Positions 28,965-37,412 of a stretch of 64,000 nt of DNA are shown here, piece by piece. How positions within the stretch are numbered: position 1 is the first letter of the stretch; each line of letters opens with the position of its first letter. Position numbers and translations under genes: made by a program. The stretch comes from Brevundimonas mediterranea (GTDB taxonomy: Bacteria > Pseudomonadota > Alphaproteobacteria > Caulobacterales > Caulobacteraceae). The DNA is taken from assembly GCF_014196125.1 (NCBI RefSeq), contig NZ_JACIDA010000001.1, positions 1,054,001 through 1,118,000 on the forward strand, written 5' to 3'. The notes below the pieces were generated by a model, which did no database searches, was not told the origin of the DNA, and worked only from the letters and a program-made list of their open reading frames with translations.

Positions 28965-30061
28965 CGGGCGGCGGCCCGCTGGCCTTGGGCGCGAGGAACG
29001 CTGACGGGCGCCCCCGGCTGGATCCGGTTCAGGCCCGAGCCGACGATCCGGTCGCCGACGTCAACGCCCGAAAGGATCTCGACGAAGCCGTTCTCGACGG
29101 CGCCGGCCACGATCTCGACCCGCTGGGCGGTCGAGCCCTCGGCCCCGGCGGCGATGCGATAGACGAAGGCGCCCGCCCCTTCGTACTGGACGGCGGATTC
29201 GGGCGCGGCCGGCGCCTGGCGCTGCCCCTGCTGGACCACGACGCGCAGCAGCATGCCGGGGCGGATACGACCGCCGGGATTGGGAAACTGGGCGCGGGCC
29301 GTGGCGGCGCGGGTGGTCTCGTTCACGCGCGTGTCGATCAGGGCGATCCGCCCCTGGAACGGCGTTTCGCCATAGGCGTCGGCCGTCGCCGTGATCGGCG
29401 CTCCGGCTTTCAGCACATCCAGATACCGCTCAGGCAGAGGGAAGTCGACGCGGATGGTCGATGTGTCGTCCAGGGTCGCGATGACGGCGCCCGGATTGAT
29501 CAGCGTGCCCGGCGTCACCGTGGTCAGGCCCAGGGTCCCGGCGAAGGGCGCACGAATGACCCGGTCGCCGCGACGCGCCTGCGCCGCCTGCAACGAGGCG
29601 CGCGCCGTCTCCAGCGCCGTCTCAGCCTGTTCAAGCAGCACCTGAGGGGCGACCCCCCGATCCGCCAGGGCCTTGTAGCGGTCATACTCGCGTTGGGCCT
29701 GGGCGACGTTGGCGCGGGCTTCGATGATGTCCGCGTCCTCTTCTCGGGCCTGCAGTTCGACCAGGGGCGCGCCTGCCGACACAGTCTGGCCGTCGGTGAA
29801 CAGAACGCGGGTGATCAGTTCAGTGGTGGACGAGGTGATGTTGACCGATCGCTGTCCCCGCGCCACGCCCAGGACGCGGATCTGGTCCGAAAACGACCGC
29901 TGGGACACCGTGGCTTCGGACACCTGCTGGCCTCCGCGCCTTCCCCCGCCTGGCGGGCCGCCCGCATCATCGTCTGCGAAAGCGACTTTCAGCACAGCGG
30001 CAAGCACCATCAGCCCCAGCAGAACCGCTGCGGCGATCAGGAAGAAGTGGCGTTTTATCAC
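28961..30061 (-). CDS. RND efflux periplasmic adaptor (membrane fusion protein)
   Basis: Links the inner-membrane pump to an outer-membrane channel. An uncleaved N-terminal helix (FFLIAAAVLLGLMVLAAVL) anchors it. A Gly-rich segment (PPGGGRRGGQQ) is followed by barrel-sandwich/lipoyl halves (TDGQTVSAGAPLVELQ and GTLGLTTVTPGTLINPGAVI) around a coiled-coil hairpin, then beta-barrel and membrane-proximal domains. I prefer GTG at 30061 (366 residues) because GAAAG-like sequence lies eight bases before it; TTG at 30076 would add five residues. It is first in the operon with the permease. A palindrome at 30124-30137 lies upstream. Confidence 0.93.
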   Translation of the reverse strand: MIKRHFFLIAAAVLLGLMVLAAVLKVAFADDDAGGPPGGGRRGGQQVSEATVSQRSFSDQIRVLGVARGQRSVNITSSTTELITRVLFTDGQTVSAGAPLVELQAREEDADIIEARANVAQAQREYDRYKALADRGVAPQVLLEQAETALETARASLQAAQARRGDRVIRAPFAGTLGLTTVTPGTLINPGAVIATLDDTSTIRVDFPLPERYLDVLKAGAPITATADAYGETPFQGRIALIDTRVNETTRAATARAQFPNPGGRIRPGMLLRVVVQQGQRQAPAAPESAVQYEGAGAFVYRIAAGAEGSTAQRVEIVAGAVENGFVEILSGVDVGDRIVGSGLNRIQPGAPVSVPRAQGQRAAAR

Positions 30062-30123
30062 GCAACGGTCTTTCAATTCAGAGGACGCGCACGCTTAGCG
30101 GCTTCTCTCCGCCATGCGCAACA

Positions 30124-30137
30124 TTACCTATTGGTAA
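30124..30137. promoter_or_regulatory. Palindrome upstream of the RND operon
   Basis: TTACC-TATT-GGTAA, a perfect 5-base inverted repeat with a 4-base spacer, 62-76 bases upstream of the adaptor start in a short AT-rich gap. Shape and place suit a repressor operator, but no repressor gene is adjacent. Confidence 0.35.
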
Positions 30138-30173
30138 CGTCGCCTACGCTGAAATCCGTCGCAGGGATTACGT

Positions 30174-30965
30174 TCAAAACCTGCGCCAGATCGCCACAAC
30201 CGGTCCACGGGCTATGGCCGTCTCCCGACCCGCGACCGTCTGGCGCCAACCGGCCTGGATGCTCCAGCCGCCCATGTCGCGCACCACGCACGCCTCAAGG
30301 GACAACCAGCGTGCGCCGCCGTCCGCCGCGCCGCCGAAAGCCTGGCCCATCACCAGCCACTGGCCCCCGATACGCCCGCCCAGCGTAGCGTCCACACGGG
30401 TTTCATCAGGCAGACCGTCGCGCAGCCGGCGAGCGACCTGCAGTTCGACGAAGGACTGATCCATGCCCCACCGGGCCCCGGCCCCGCCGAACGATCGACC
30501 CGCTGAAGCCCGCGCCTCCCAGTCGTATTCGCCGACGCCCGGCGAGGCGTAGCCTGCGTTGCGCCCCTCGCCTGCTTGAGCGTATCCGCCATAGAGACTG
30601 ACGGCATTGTGATCGTCGCGCCAGACCTGCCAGGTCGCCCCGATCTCGACCGGCCCGCGCCCTTCATAGTCGACGAAGGCGTCTTCCCCCCGCTGCCAAT
30701 CGACCCTCAGTTGAAGGGTCAGACGATCTGTCAGCCCGTATTCGGCGAACAGACCCAGCGTCGTGTCGGTGCGGTCAGCCTCCAGCGGCTGCTCTTCGCC
30801 TGAGGGATCGAAGCCCGTTTCGGCGCGCATGTCGTCGTATTTGACGATCGCCTGTCCCCGGCCCCTGGGCTGGGTCCAGGCCCCGGCGAAGGCCTCCTCG
30901 GCCAGAAGACCTCCGCACAGGCCGACGACGGCCGCCAGGGCGCCGAACGCCCCGCCGCACCTCAG
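30174..30965 (-). CDS. Outer-membrane beta-barrel-like protein, start uncertain
   Basis: About 263 residues, predicted to be exported. A hydrophobic leader (FGALAAVVGLCGGLLAEEAF) ends at an AFA|GAW-type cleavage site. The mature part alternates hydrophobic and polar residues with many Gly, Trp and Tyr (TTLGLFAEYGLTDRLTLQLR, ATWQVWRDDHNAVSLYGGY) and ends in WRRF, with terminal Phe as in outer-membrane barrels. I see no ATG, GTG or TTG in frame between 31166 and the leader. The most economical start is CTG at 30965, overlapping the aldolase stop as CTGA. A frameshift or a start inside the aldolase gene is also possible. Function unknown. Confidence 0.6.
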   Translation of the reverse strand: MRCGGAFGALAAVVGLCGGLLAEEAFAGAWTQPRGRGQAIVKYDDMRAETGFDPSGEEQPLEADRTDTTLGLFAEYGLTDRLTLQLRVDWQRGEDAFVDYEGRGPVEIGATWQVWRDDHNAVSLYGGYAQAGEGRNAGYASPGVGEYDWEARASAGRSFGGAGARWGMDQSFVELQVARRLRDGLPDETRVDATLGGRIGGQWLVMGQAFGGAADGGARWLSLEACVVRDMGGWSIQAGWRQTVAGRETAIARGPVVAIWRRF

Positions 30966-31726
30966 GCGTCGTAGCCGGGCGACTTCCGATCCAGCTGACG
31001 CAGGGCGCCCGGCCAGGCCAGGGACGAAACGAAGCTGATGCCTCGCCCCTGTTCCCTGGTTTCGGACTGGGCTTGGTCCGGCGCAATCAGCACGTGTTCG
31101 CGGCCGCCCGACAGGGCGGCCACCTGCTGCGCGCAGGCCCTCTCGAGGAAGAATATCCCGATCCATGCCTGCGCCGCCGTCTCCCCGACCGCCAGAGTGC
31201 CGTGATTTCTCAGCAGCATCAGTGACTTGTCCCCGAGGTCGGCCACCAGACGTTCGCGTTCGTCAAGGTTCAGGGCCAATCCCTCATACCCATGATACGC
31301 AACCTGATGCTGTAGTAAACACGCGTTCTGACTGATAGGCAGCAATCCATGCTGCTGGGCGGCCACTCCGACCCCGTTGACCGTATGCAGGTGGATGACG
31401 AATTTCGCATCCTCGCGCGCCGCATGGACCGCCGAATGGATGGTGAAGCCGGCCGGATTGATGAAGTCGGTCGTCTCCTGAACGACGTTCCCCTCCAGAT
31501 CGACCTTCACCAGCGAGGAGGCGGTGATCTCGTCGAAATAATAGCCGTAGGGATTGATCAGGAAATGATGCTCGGGGCCGGGCACGCGGGCCGAGATGTG
31601 GGTGAAGATCATGTCGTCCCACCCGTTCAGCGCCACAAGGCGATAAAGGGCGGCCAGATTGACACGCACCTGCCATTCGGCCTCGGACACGCGGGATTTC
31701 AATGCGGGATGGGCGCCGTCGGCCAT
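30962..31726 (-). CDS. Class II aldolase/adducin family protein
   Basis: Zinc-dependent aldolase fold (fuculose-1-phosphate aldolase-like). The 254 residues include H112-L-H114 in FVIHLHTVNG and H175 in LRNHGTLAVG as the three metal ligands, and THISARVPG at the N-terminus for phosphate or carboxylate binding. Many relatives are annotated only as class II aldolase/adducin, and this one sits in no sugar pathway cluster, so the substrate is open. It starts at ATG 31726 and overlaps the downstream barrel-like gene by four bases if that starts at CTG 30965. Confidence 0.88.
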   Translation of the reverse strand: MADGAHPALKSRVSEAEWQVRVNLAALYRLVALNGWDDMIFTHISARVPGPEHHFLINPYGYYFDEITASSLVKVDLEGNVVQETTDFINPAGFTIHSAVHAAREDAKFVIHLHTVNGVGVAAQQHGLLPISQNACLLQHQVAYHGYEGLALNLDERERLVADLGDKSLMLLRNHGTLAVGETAAQAWIGIFFLERACAQQVAALSGGREHVLIAPDQAQSETREQGRGISFVSSLAWPGALRQLDRKSPGYDA

Positions 31727-31837
31727 GGGTTCCTCCTGTATGGCAGGGCCTCTGCTGGGCTTTGCTTCAGCGTCTCCCTCCGTCCTCGATCCGTCAAGCG
31801 GCTGAAGGCCCAGTCCGCAGGGGGTTAACCGTCACGT

Positions 31838-31852
31838 TTCAGATTCCGTTAA
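31838..31852 (+). promoter_or_regulatory. CtrA-like box with embedded GANTC, upstream of DUF2336 gene
   Basis: TTCA-N7-TTAA, a 7/8 match to the CtrA consensus, 62-76 bases before the start at 31914. The spacer contains GATTC, a CcrM methylation site (GANTC), at 31842-31846. A further GTTAACC lies at 31824-31830. Confidence 0.5.
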
Positions 31853-31913
31853 CCGCGTCTTCACGCCGCAGACCCATGATGATCGCGAGAGTTTGCTGCG
31901 TCCGGGAGTCGCC

Positions 31914-33044
31914 GTGTCCGCTGTCGTTCAACTGAGGACCTCGTCCAGAACGGACAGAGATCTGTCGCCGCAGGATCTTGTCGATCTAGCTCGCAGCAAG
32001 GCTCCAGACGATCGTCACCGCCTGTTGATGGGCGTCATCGCCCTGTGTGAAAGCGCCGCGCCCGCCACGCCCTTGCCGATCGCGCTCGGCGAGATCTTCC
32101 TGACCTTGGCCGCCCAGGCCGAGCACGAGATTCGCAGGCAGCTGTCCGAACGCCTGGCTCACGCCGACTGGGCCCCGCCGGCGCTGATCGATATGCTGGC
32201 GCTGGACGAAATCGACATCGCCGCCCCGGTCATCGCGGCCAGCCCCCTGCTGAAGGACGCCGCCCTGATCCGCGTCCTGGTCGAGACCACGCTGGAACAC
32301 CAGATCGCCGTGGCCCGCCGCCCCAATCTGTCGGGCGGCGTCGTGGACGCCATTCTGGACCGCGCGGATCCTGTCACCATGACCGCCCTGGCCTCCAACC
32401 GCAGCGCCGAGATTGGCGAGGCCGCCATGCAACGCCTGGTCGAACACTCCCGCCGTATCGCCGGACTGCGCGCGCCCCTGGCGCGCCATCCCAGGCTCAG
32501 CGAGTCCCTGGCGCAGGAACTGTACCAATGGGTCGGCCAGGCCCTGCGCCAGTCGATCGGCGAACGTTTCCAGATCGACGATCGGCTGTTGAACGCCGCC
32601 GTGCGGGAAGCGTCCGCAAAGGCGTCACGCATCCCGGTCTGGCGCCCCTTGCCGAACGGCCGCAACGCCGAGGATCGCGAACGCCAGGAAATGGAGCGTC
32701 GCCTGGTCGACAAGCTGCAGGCGGCCGGCCAACTGCGTCCCGGCATCCTCATCCGCGCCCTGCGCGAGCAGCGATACGGTTTGTTCGAACAGGCTCTGGG
32801 CCAGTTGGGCGGATTCAGCCCCGCCCAGGTCCGGGCCGCGATTCACTCGTCGACCGCAGAACCCCTTTATCTGGCGTGCACCGCAGTGGGCCTGGACAGG
32901 GCGGTTTTCGCCTCCGTCCTGGCCGAACTGCGCAAGCTGACCGATGGCCTGCCCGGCGACGGCGGCTGGTCCGCCACGCCTATGAACAGTCATTCCGCAG
33001 CCCGCGCCTTCCGCCAGATGATGGAAAGATTCGCGACCGTTTGA
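31914..33044 (+). CDS. DUF2336 domain protein (first copy)
   Basis: An all-helical protein of 376 residues with Ala/Leu/Arg-rich repeats that look like a HEAT-type solenoid (LIRVLVETTLEHQIAVARRP, then DRADPVTMTALASNRSAEIG). It has no signal peptide, membrane helix or catalytic motif. DUF2336 is mostly alphaproteobacterial and its biochemical role is unknown to me. The start is GTG 31914, with GGGAG six bases upstream; TTG 31893 is in frame but lacks a site. A CtrA-like box lies upstream. A second DUF2336 gene is at 34471, and nadK and an Hpt gene lie between. Confidence 0.85.
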   Translation: MSAVVQLRTSSRTDRDLSPQDLVDLARSKAPDDRHRLLMGVIALCESAAPATPLPIALGEIFLTLAAQAEHEIRRQLSERLAHADWAPPALIDMLALDEIDIAAPVIAASPLLKDAALIRVLVETTLEHQIAVARRPNLSGGVVDAILDRADPVTMTALASNRSAEIGEAAMQRLVEHSRRIAGLRAPLARHPRLSESLAQELYQWVGQALRQSIGERFQIDDRLLNAAVREASAKASRIPVWRPLPNGRNAEDRERQEMERRLVDKLQAAGQLRPGILIRALREQRYGLFEQALGQLGGFSPAQVRAAIHSSTAEPLYLACTAVGLDRAVFASVLAELRKLTDGLPGDGGWSATPMNSHSAARAFRQMMERFATV

Positions 33045-33076
33045 CTTCGGCGCCAAGCTGAGGCTCACGTTCGCGC

Positions 33077-33856
33077 GTGAACCCGACTCCGCCCGTCCCC
33101 GCCCTGGCCTTCACCGCCAGCGACCGCCCCGAGGCCCAGGCGGCGCGCCAGGGTCTGATCGCGCGCTACGGCGCCGTCCCGGAAGAAGAGGCCGACGTCA
33201 TCGTCGCCCTGGGCGGCGACGGACAGATGCTGGAGACCCTGCACGCCAACCTGCGTCGTCGCACCCCGGTGTACGGCATGAACCGCGGTTCGGTCGGGTT
33301 TCTGATGAACGACTATGACGAGGACGATCTGATCGCTCGCGTGGTCGCCGCTGAACGCACTGTGATCCACCCGCTGCAGATGGACGCCTGGACCGAGAGC
33401 GGCGAGGTCCATACGGGTCTGGCCATCAACGAGGTCTCCCTGCTTCGCCAGACCCGCCAGAGCGCCAAGCTGAAGATCACGGTCGATGACCGGGTGCGGC
33501 TGGAAGAGCTGTCGTGCGACGGATGCCTGGTGGCGACCCCGGCCGGATCCACCGCCTATAATCTGTCGGCCCACGGCCCAATCATTCCTCTGGACGCCCG
33601 TATTCTGGCACTGACCCCGATCAGCGCCTTCCGTCCCCGTCGCTGGCGCGGCGCCCTGCTGTCCCACGGCGCCAAGGTGCGGTTCGACGTGCTGGAGCCG
33701 GACAAGCGGCCGGTCTCCGCCACGGCCGACAATTTCGAAGTTCGGCGCGTGGCGCGGGTCGAGGTGCGTGAACGCCGCGACGTCGCCCTGACCATGCTGT
33801 TTGACGCAGGCCGGTCGTTCGACGAGCGGGTCATGGCCGAGCAGTTCGCCAACTGA
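33077..33856 (+). CDS. nadK: NAD kinase
   Basis: Phosphorylates NAD to NADP. The 259 residues carry the NAD kinase signature GGDGQML (46-52), with D48 as the expected catalytic base, [18 protein letters not shown], and the [15 protein letters not shown] conserved loop. The length is typical of the compact alphaproteobacterial form. The start is GTG at 33077. It follows the DUF2336 gene by 32 bases on the same strand and may share its transcript. With pncB at 9849 it is one of two NAD genes here, but they are not linked. Confidence 0.95.
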   Translation: MNPTPPVPALAFTASDRPEAQAARQGLIARYGAVPEEEADVIVALGGDGQMLETLHANLRRRTPVYGMNRGSVGFLMNDYDEDDLIARVVAAERTVIHPLQMDAWTESGEVHTGLAINEVSLLRQTRQSAKLKITVDDRVRLEELSCDGCLVATPAGSTAYNLSAHGPIIPLDARILALTPISAFRPRRWRGALLSHGAKVRFDVLEPDKRPVSATADNFEVRRVARVEVRERRDVALTMLFDAGRSFDERVMAEQFAN

Positions 33857-33924
33857 CGACCGCCCCTATACCCCTTCTTAAGGGCGCGCGGATAAGCTTC
33901 GCCGAAATTTCTATGGAGTCTCCC

Positions 33925-34401
33925 ATGAGCGACCCGGCGCACGTCATTCGCCCCACGCCCCCCCTTCGCACGAAGGTCGGCGGCGGTTTCGGCATCAACG
34001 CCGACGCCATCGCACGGGCGGAGGAAGCGCTGAAGGCCATGTCCGCCCAGTTCGGACAGTGGCTGAACGACGAGATCGTCAAGCTGGACAAGGCCCAGGC
34101 CGACGTCCGTGAACAGGGCTTGAACGCAGAGACCGCCGAGGCCCTGTACTTCCGCGCCCATGACCTGAAGGGGCTGGGAACGACGTATGAATACCCGCTG
34201 GTGACTCGTATCGCCGGTTCGCTTTGCCGCCTGCTGGACGACGCCGGCGCCCGCCAGAACGCACCCCTGATCATTATCGACGCCCATATCGACGCCATCC
34301 GCGCCGTGGTTCGCGACCAGGTGAAGACCGACGAAAACCCGACCGGCCGCATCCTGGCTGAATCCCTGGAAGCCAAGGTCGCCGAACACAAGGCGCGCTG
34401 A
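33925..34401 (+). CDS. Hpt domain histidine phosphotransfer protein
   Basis: Relays phosphate between response regulators or hybrid kinases. The 158-residue protein has a four-helix Hpt core with the phosphorylated histidine H79 in RAHDLKGLG, preceded by a basic N-terminal tail. It has no kinase or receiver domain. In Caulobacter the single-domain Hpt proteins ChpT and ShpA serve CckA-CtrA and ShkA-TacA; the HDLKG motif and short length make a ShpA-like role possible, but I cannot confirm orthology. ATG 33925 has GGAG six bases upstream, better than ATG 33913. A strong terminator follows. Confidence 0.87.
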   Translation: MSDPAHVIRPTPPLRTKVGGGFGINADAIARAEEALKAMSAQFGQWLNDEIVKLDKAQADVREQGLNAETAEALYFRAHDLKGLGTTYEYPLVTRIAGSLCRLLDDAGARQNAPLIIIDAHIDAIRAVVRDQVKTDENPTGRILAESLEAKVAEHKAR

Positions 34402-34423
34402 GCTTCAGCCCTCTCCAAAAATG

Positions 34424-34451
34424 AAAAGGCCCGCCGTCAGGCGGGCCTTTT
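34424..34451. terminator. Bidirectional terminator, Hpt gene / DUF2336 gene
   Basis: A perfect 12-base stem AAAAGGCCCGCC/GGCGGGCCTTTT (34424-34435 with 34440-34451) with loop GTCA. The stem's own A and T runs supply U-tracts in both directions, ending the Hpt gene (+) and the DUF2336 gene at 34471 (-). Confidence 0.9.
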
Positions 34452-34470
34452 CTTTGCTGTACCCCAGGAC

Positions 34471-35613
34471 TCAAGCGGCGGTGGCGGCGATCCTTGCGGG
34501 GCGGACGGGCGCCTGGTCCAGCCGCTCCATCAGATAGGCCAGGTCGTCGCGGAGGACGTTCGGCCTCTGGGTCAGGAACCGTTCCAACATGCGCTGGCGG
34601 AAGACCTCGCTCGCCGTATCCACCCCCTCGGCCGACAGGGCGCGCCAGGTGTCGACCCCCGCGCGGAAGGCTTGGAACAGCCGTGGCGGCAGGCCGGCCC
34701 GATCGTAGATCGCCTTGAGCCCTAGCGGCCCCGCATCGTGGATCATGAGCCAGGCCCGATGATGCGGCGTATTGGCCAGTTCAGCCAGACCGTGCTCGAA
34801 CATCGCCATCTGTCCCCGCGCCAGTCCACGCAGCAGCAGCGAGGCGTTCAACGCCTTGCGCAGGTTCAACTGCGCCATGAAGGCGCCCAGGTCCGCGCTG
34901 CTCGCGGCCTGATCCACCAGGTCCACCGTGGCTCGCTCACGTGCATACTGGGCCAGGCGAATGGCGGTCTCGGGCGCCATCGCATGCCGCGAGACCAGAT
35001 GTTCGCGCACCGTCTCGCTGGCCAGTTCGATCAGGCGCTCGGTGATATGCAGCGGCAGCACCTGGCGATAGGCGACGGATGTCACCACCTCGGCCGAGTC
35101 CGGAAAACGATCGACGATCGCCCCCAGGGCGCGTTCCGACAGGTCTGCGTTGTCATTGGCCGCCAGGGCTCTGACCGCCTGTTCACAGCCTTCGTCCGCC
35201 AGCGCCTGGGCCACGTCGCGCGACACGCGCGGTCGACCGGCGACGGCGACCTGACGCAAGGCCGCGCCCCCGCGCACGATCTCGATCAGGTCTTCGTCGC
35301 TGAAGGCCGGCGAAGCGCCGATGATCGGCAGGGCGATGCTGTCCACGTCCGCCGCCAGCCGGCGGGCGATGTCATTGGGGATCAGGTCCGATGCCTTCAG
35401 CGTCACGGCCATGGCCCGACGCACCAGTTCGGCCGCGTCATTGGCCAACAGCCGCACGATCTTCTGCGCCGCCTGCCGGTCCCGGTCATCCAGATCGGCG
35501 CGATCCATATTGCGGCACAGCTTGTGCGCCGCCTCCGCGCGTTCATCGTCATCGGCCGCCTTCACCAGGCGCTGGATGTCCATTTCGGTCAGTCGGGCGC
35601 GGTGGGCGGTCAT
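34471..35613 (-). CDS. DUF2336 domain protein (second copy)
   Basis: A 380-residue all-helical protein related in layout to the one at 31914: an N-terminal LTEMDIQRLVKAADDDER segment, tandem 30-40-residue helical repeats, and a C-terminal block with LLRGLARGQMAMFEHGLAEL that corresponds to LIRALREQRYGLFEQALGQL in the first copy. The two are divergent in sequence, so they are old paralogs and not a recent duplication. Function unknown. A CtrA-like box lies 52-66 bases upstream of its ATG. Confidence 0.85.
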   Translation of the reverse strand: MTAHRARLTEMDIQRLVKAADDDERAEAAHKLCRNMDRADLDDRDRQAAQKIVRLLANDAAELVRRAMAVTLKASDLIPNDIARRLAADVDSIALPIIGASPAFSDEDLIEIVRGGAALRQVAVAGRPRVSRDVAQALADEGCEQAVRALAANDNADLSERALGAIVDRFPDSAEVVTSVAYRQVLPLHITERLIELASETVREHLVSRHAMAPETAIRLAQYARERATVDLVDQAASSADLGAFMAQLNLRKALNASLLLRGLARGQMAMFEHGLAELANTPHHRAWLMIHDAGPLGLKAIYDRAGLPPRLFQAFRAGVDTWRALSAEGVDTASEVFRQRMLERFLTQRPNVLRDDLAYLMERLDQAPVRPARIAATAA

Positions 35614-35664
35614 GGACGGCTCGTCAGGGAATCGGGCGTGTCCGATATCATGAGACTGCCATGC

Positions 35665-35679
35665 TTAACGGCCGGTTTA
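35665..35679 (-). promoter_or_regulatory. CtrA-like box upstream of second DUF2336 gene
   Basis: The plus strand reads TTAA-N7-TTTA (minus strand TAAA-N7-TTAA), a 7/8 match to the CtrA consensus, in the 88-base gap between the transglycosylase and the DUF2336 gene. Confidence 0.45.
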
Positions 35680-35701
35680 CTATGGAGAGACCGGGCGGCG
35701 G

Positions 35702-36499
35702 TCAGGTCGTTTCCCCGCCGTTCGGCGAAAAGGCGCCGCCGAACCCGCTTCCGCTCGATCCGTCCTGGCCCAGAAGCAGGGCCAGGATGCCCTGATCCTG
35801 CTTCAGCCGATCCATCCGCGCCGCCAGAACCTGGTCGCCGCCACTCAATTCGGGGGTTGGGAACCGCACATCCCCTGCCCCGGCCGCCGGCGCGCCGTCG
35901 CCCGCCGAGCGTTGAAGATTGGCATGGACTTCGGACACCGTGGCCGCCCGCCCGTTCTTGTAGAAGATGCTGCGGTTGGCCCGGGCCGCATCGGGGAACA
36001 GGGCGACGGCGCTGGCGCCCGGATTGCGGTCCAGGGCGTTCATCAGACTTGCCGCGCCCGCCGGACCCAGGAAGTGGGCGGCGTACAGATCTCCGGCTCC
36101 CGGCTCCTTGCCGGTGCGGCCACGCAGATAGGCCGCGTTGGACGCCGTCAGCTCCGCCGCCATGACCGAGGCGGCGTGCGGATCAAATCTCAGGTCCAGC
36201 ACCACATTGCGCGCCGATCCCTCGACCCGCCAGCGTCCGTCAGATCCCCGGTGGATCAGATCGGCGTACTGGCCGTAGCCGTGCTGGGCGCCATGCTGTT
36301 TGACCGTCCCCAGCCAGGTCTGTTCAATGAACTGGAACAGGCCTGCCGCCGACGAGGTGGGCGCCTTGGCCGACGGGTTCATGGCGCTCTCGCGCCGCGC
36401 CGTCTTGACCAGGAAGTCGTAATCGACTCCCACGGCGGTCGAGGCGCGCTGAATGGCCGCCTCTACCCCGCCGGAAGATGGAATCGCTCTGACGCCCAT
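35702..36499 (-). CDS. Lytic transglycosylase (SLT domain)
   Basis: Cleaves the MurNAc-GlcNAc bond of peptidoglycan with 1,6-anhydro product. Of 265 residues the SLT fold spans about 10-160, with catalytic E37 in ARRESAMNPSA and the SAAGLFQFIEQTW motif. The C-terminal part is Gly/Ser-rich and disordered. There is no signal peptide, which is usual for transglycosylases exported by the flagellar apparatus, so a flagellum-assembly role is possible but unproven. A perfect CtrA box is 27-41 bases upstream of the ATG. It shares the strand with the second DUF2336 gene downstream. Confidence 0.88.
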   Translation of the reverse strand: MGVRAIPSSGGVEAAIQRASTAVGVDYDFLVKTARRESAMNPSAKAPTSSAAGLFQFIEQTWLGTVKQHGAQHGYGQYADLIHRGSDGRWRVEGSARNVVLDLRFDPHAASVMAAELTASNAAYLRGRTGKEPGAGDLYAAHFLGPAGAASLMNALDRNPGASAVALFPDAARANRSIFYKNGRAATVSEVHANLQRSAGDGAPAAGAGDVRFPTPELSGGDQVLAARMDRLKQDQGILALLLGQDGSSGSGFGGAFSPNGGETT

Positions 36500-36525
36500 G
36501 ACAAGCGGAGGGTCGTCGAACGTGG

Positions 36526-36540
36526 TTAATCAACCGTTAA
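36526..36540. promoter_or_regulatory. Perfect CtrA box, transglycosylase / tonB divergent region
   Basis: TTAA-TCAACCG-TTAA matches TTAA-N7-TTAA exactly. It is followed by two more GTTAAC motifs (36543-36548 and 36555-36560), so four TTAA tetramers fall within 34 bases. It sits 27 bases from the transglycosylase ATG, where it would overlap the promoter, and 137 bases from tonB. Confidence 0.7.
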
Positions 36541-36677
36541 TCGTTAACGACAGCGTTAACAGCCGACCCATGATCGACGTTTGTCGAACCGCATATCTTC
36601 GCCGCAAAGCCGCCACAACCTGAGCGCTCACTTTCTGTTACGGGCGCTGCGGGGGCGGTGAACGAGGGAGTGCAGTC

Positions 36678-37412
36678 ATGATGATCCGTGCCGCCGGGGG
36701 TCCCGGCGCCGTCAGCCCCATCGACTTCGGGGAACGCAAAAAACCACTGCCGCGCTGGATGTGGGCGGCCATCGGCCTGTCGGTCCTGGCCCATGTCGGC
36801 GCCGGCGTGGTGCTCTATAACCAGCGGTTCCAGTTGAAGGCGCCCGACGTCGCTCCGCCGGCGCCGCCGCCGACCATCGTCACCCTGGACCTGCCGCGTC
36901 CGAAACCCCTGCCGAAGGTCGAGGCCAAGGCGCCGCCCGCGCCGCAAAATCCGACCCACAAGCCGCCGGTGGTCTTCCCGACGACGGAGCCCTCGCCCTT
37001 CGCCGCGCCGGACGTCCCTGTCGTCGACACGACCCCGGGTCTGGTCGTCAGCACGGCCCCAACCGGCGTCCAAGGCGGCACGGCGACGACGGAAACGCCG
37101 ATCCGCGCCGTCTCGGTCATCAACAACCCGACCTGGGCCAGCCGTCCGTCGGCGGCGCAGATGGCGCGGGCCTATCCGACGCGCGCGGCCGAGAATGGCC
37201 TGTCAGGCTCCGCGAGCCTCTCTTGCGTCGTGCGCATCGACGGCGGCCTGACCGCCTGCCGCGTCGCTGGCGAAACCCCGAACGGCCAGGGCTTCGGCCG
37301 GGCGGCCATGAGCCTGACGCGGGACTTCCGCATGAACCCCCGCACGGTTGACGGCCGCGCGGTGGACGGGGCGACGGTCAACTTCACCGTCCGTTTCGCG
37401 ATGGCGGACTAG
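36678..37412 (+). CDS. TonB energy transducer
   Basis: Couples the ExbBD proton motor to outer-membrane receptors. The 244-residue protein has a cytoplasmic N-terminus, one membrane helix (about 27-46; [20 protein letters not shown]), a Pro-rich periplasm-spanning segment with Pro-Lys/Pro-Pro repeats (55-110), and a C-terminal TonB domain (about 155-244) with [20 protein letters not shown] and a final VNFTVRF strand. No exbB or exbD is adjacent. The receptor at 58531 is a possible partner. Its stop overlaps the convergent oxidase gene. Confidence 0.9.
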   Translation: MMIRAAGGPGAVSPIDFGERKKPLPRWMWAAIGLSVLAHVGAGVVLYNQRFQLKAPDVAPPAPPPTIVTLDLPRPKPLPKVEAKAPPAPQNPTHKPPVVFPTTEPSPFAAPDVPVVDTTPGLVVSTAPTGVQGGTATTETPIRAVSVINNPTWASRPSAAQMARAYPTRAAENGLSGSASLSCVVRIDGGLTACRVAGETPNGQGFGRAAMSLTRDFRMNPRTVDGRAVDGATVNFTVRFAMAD

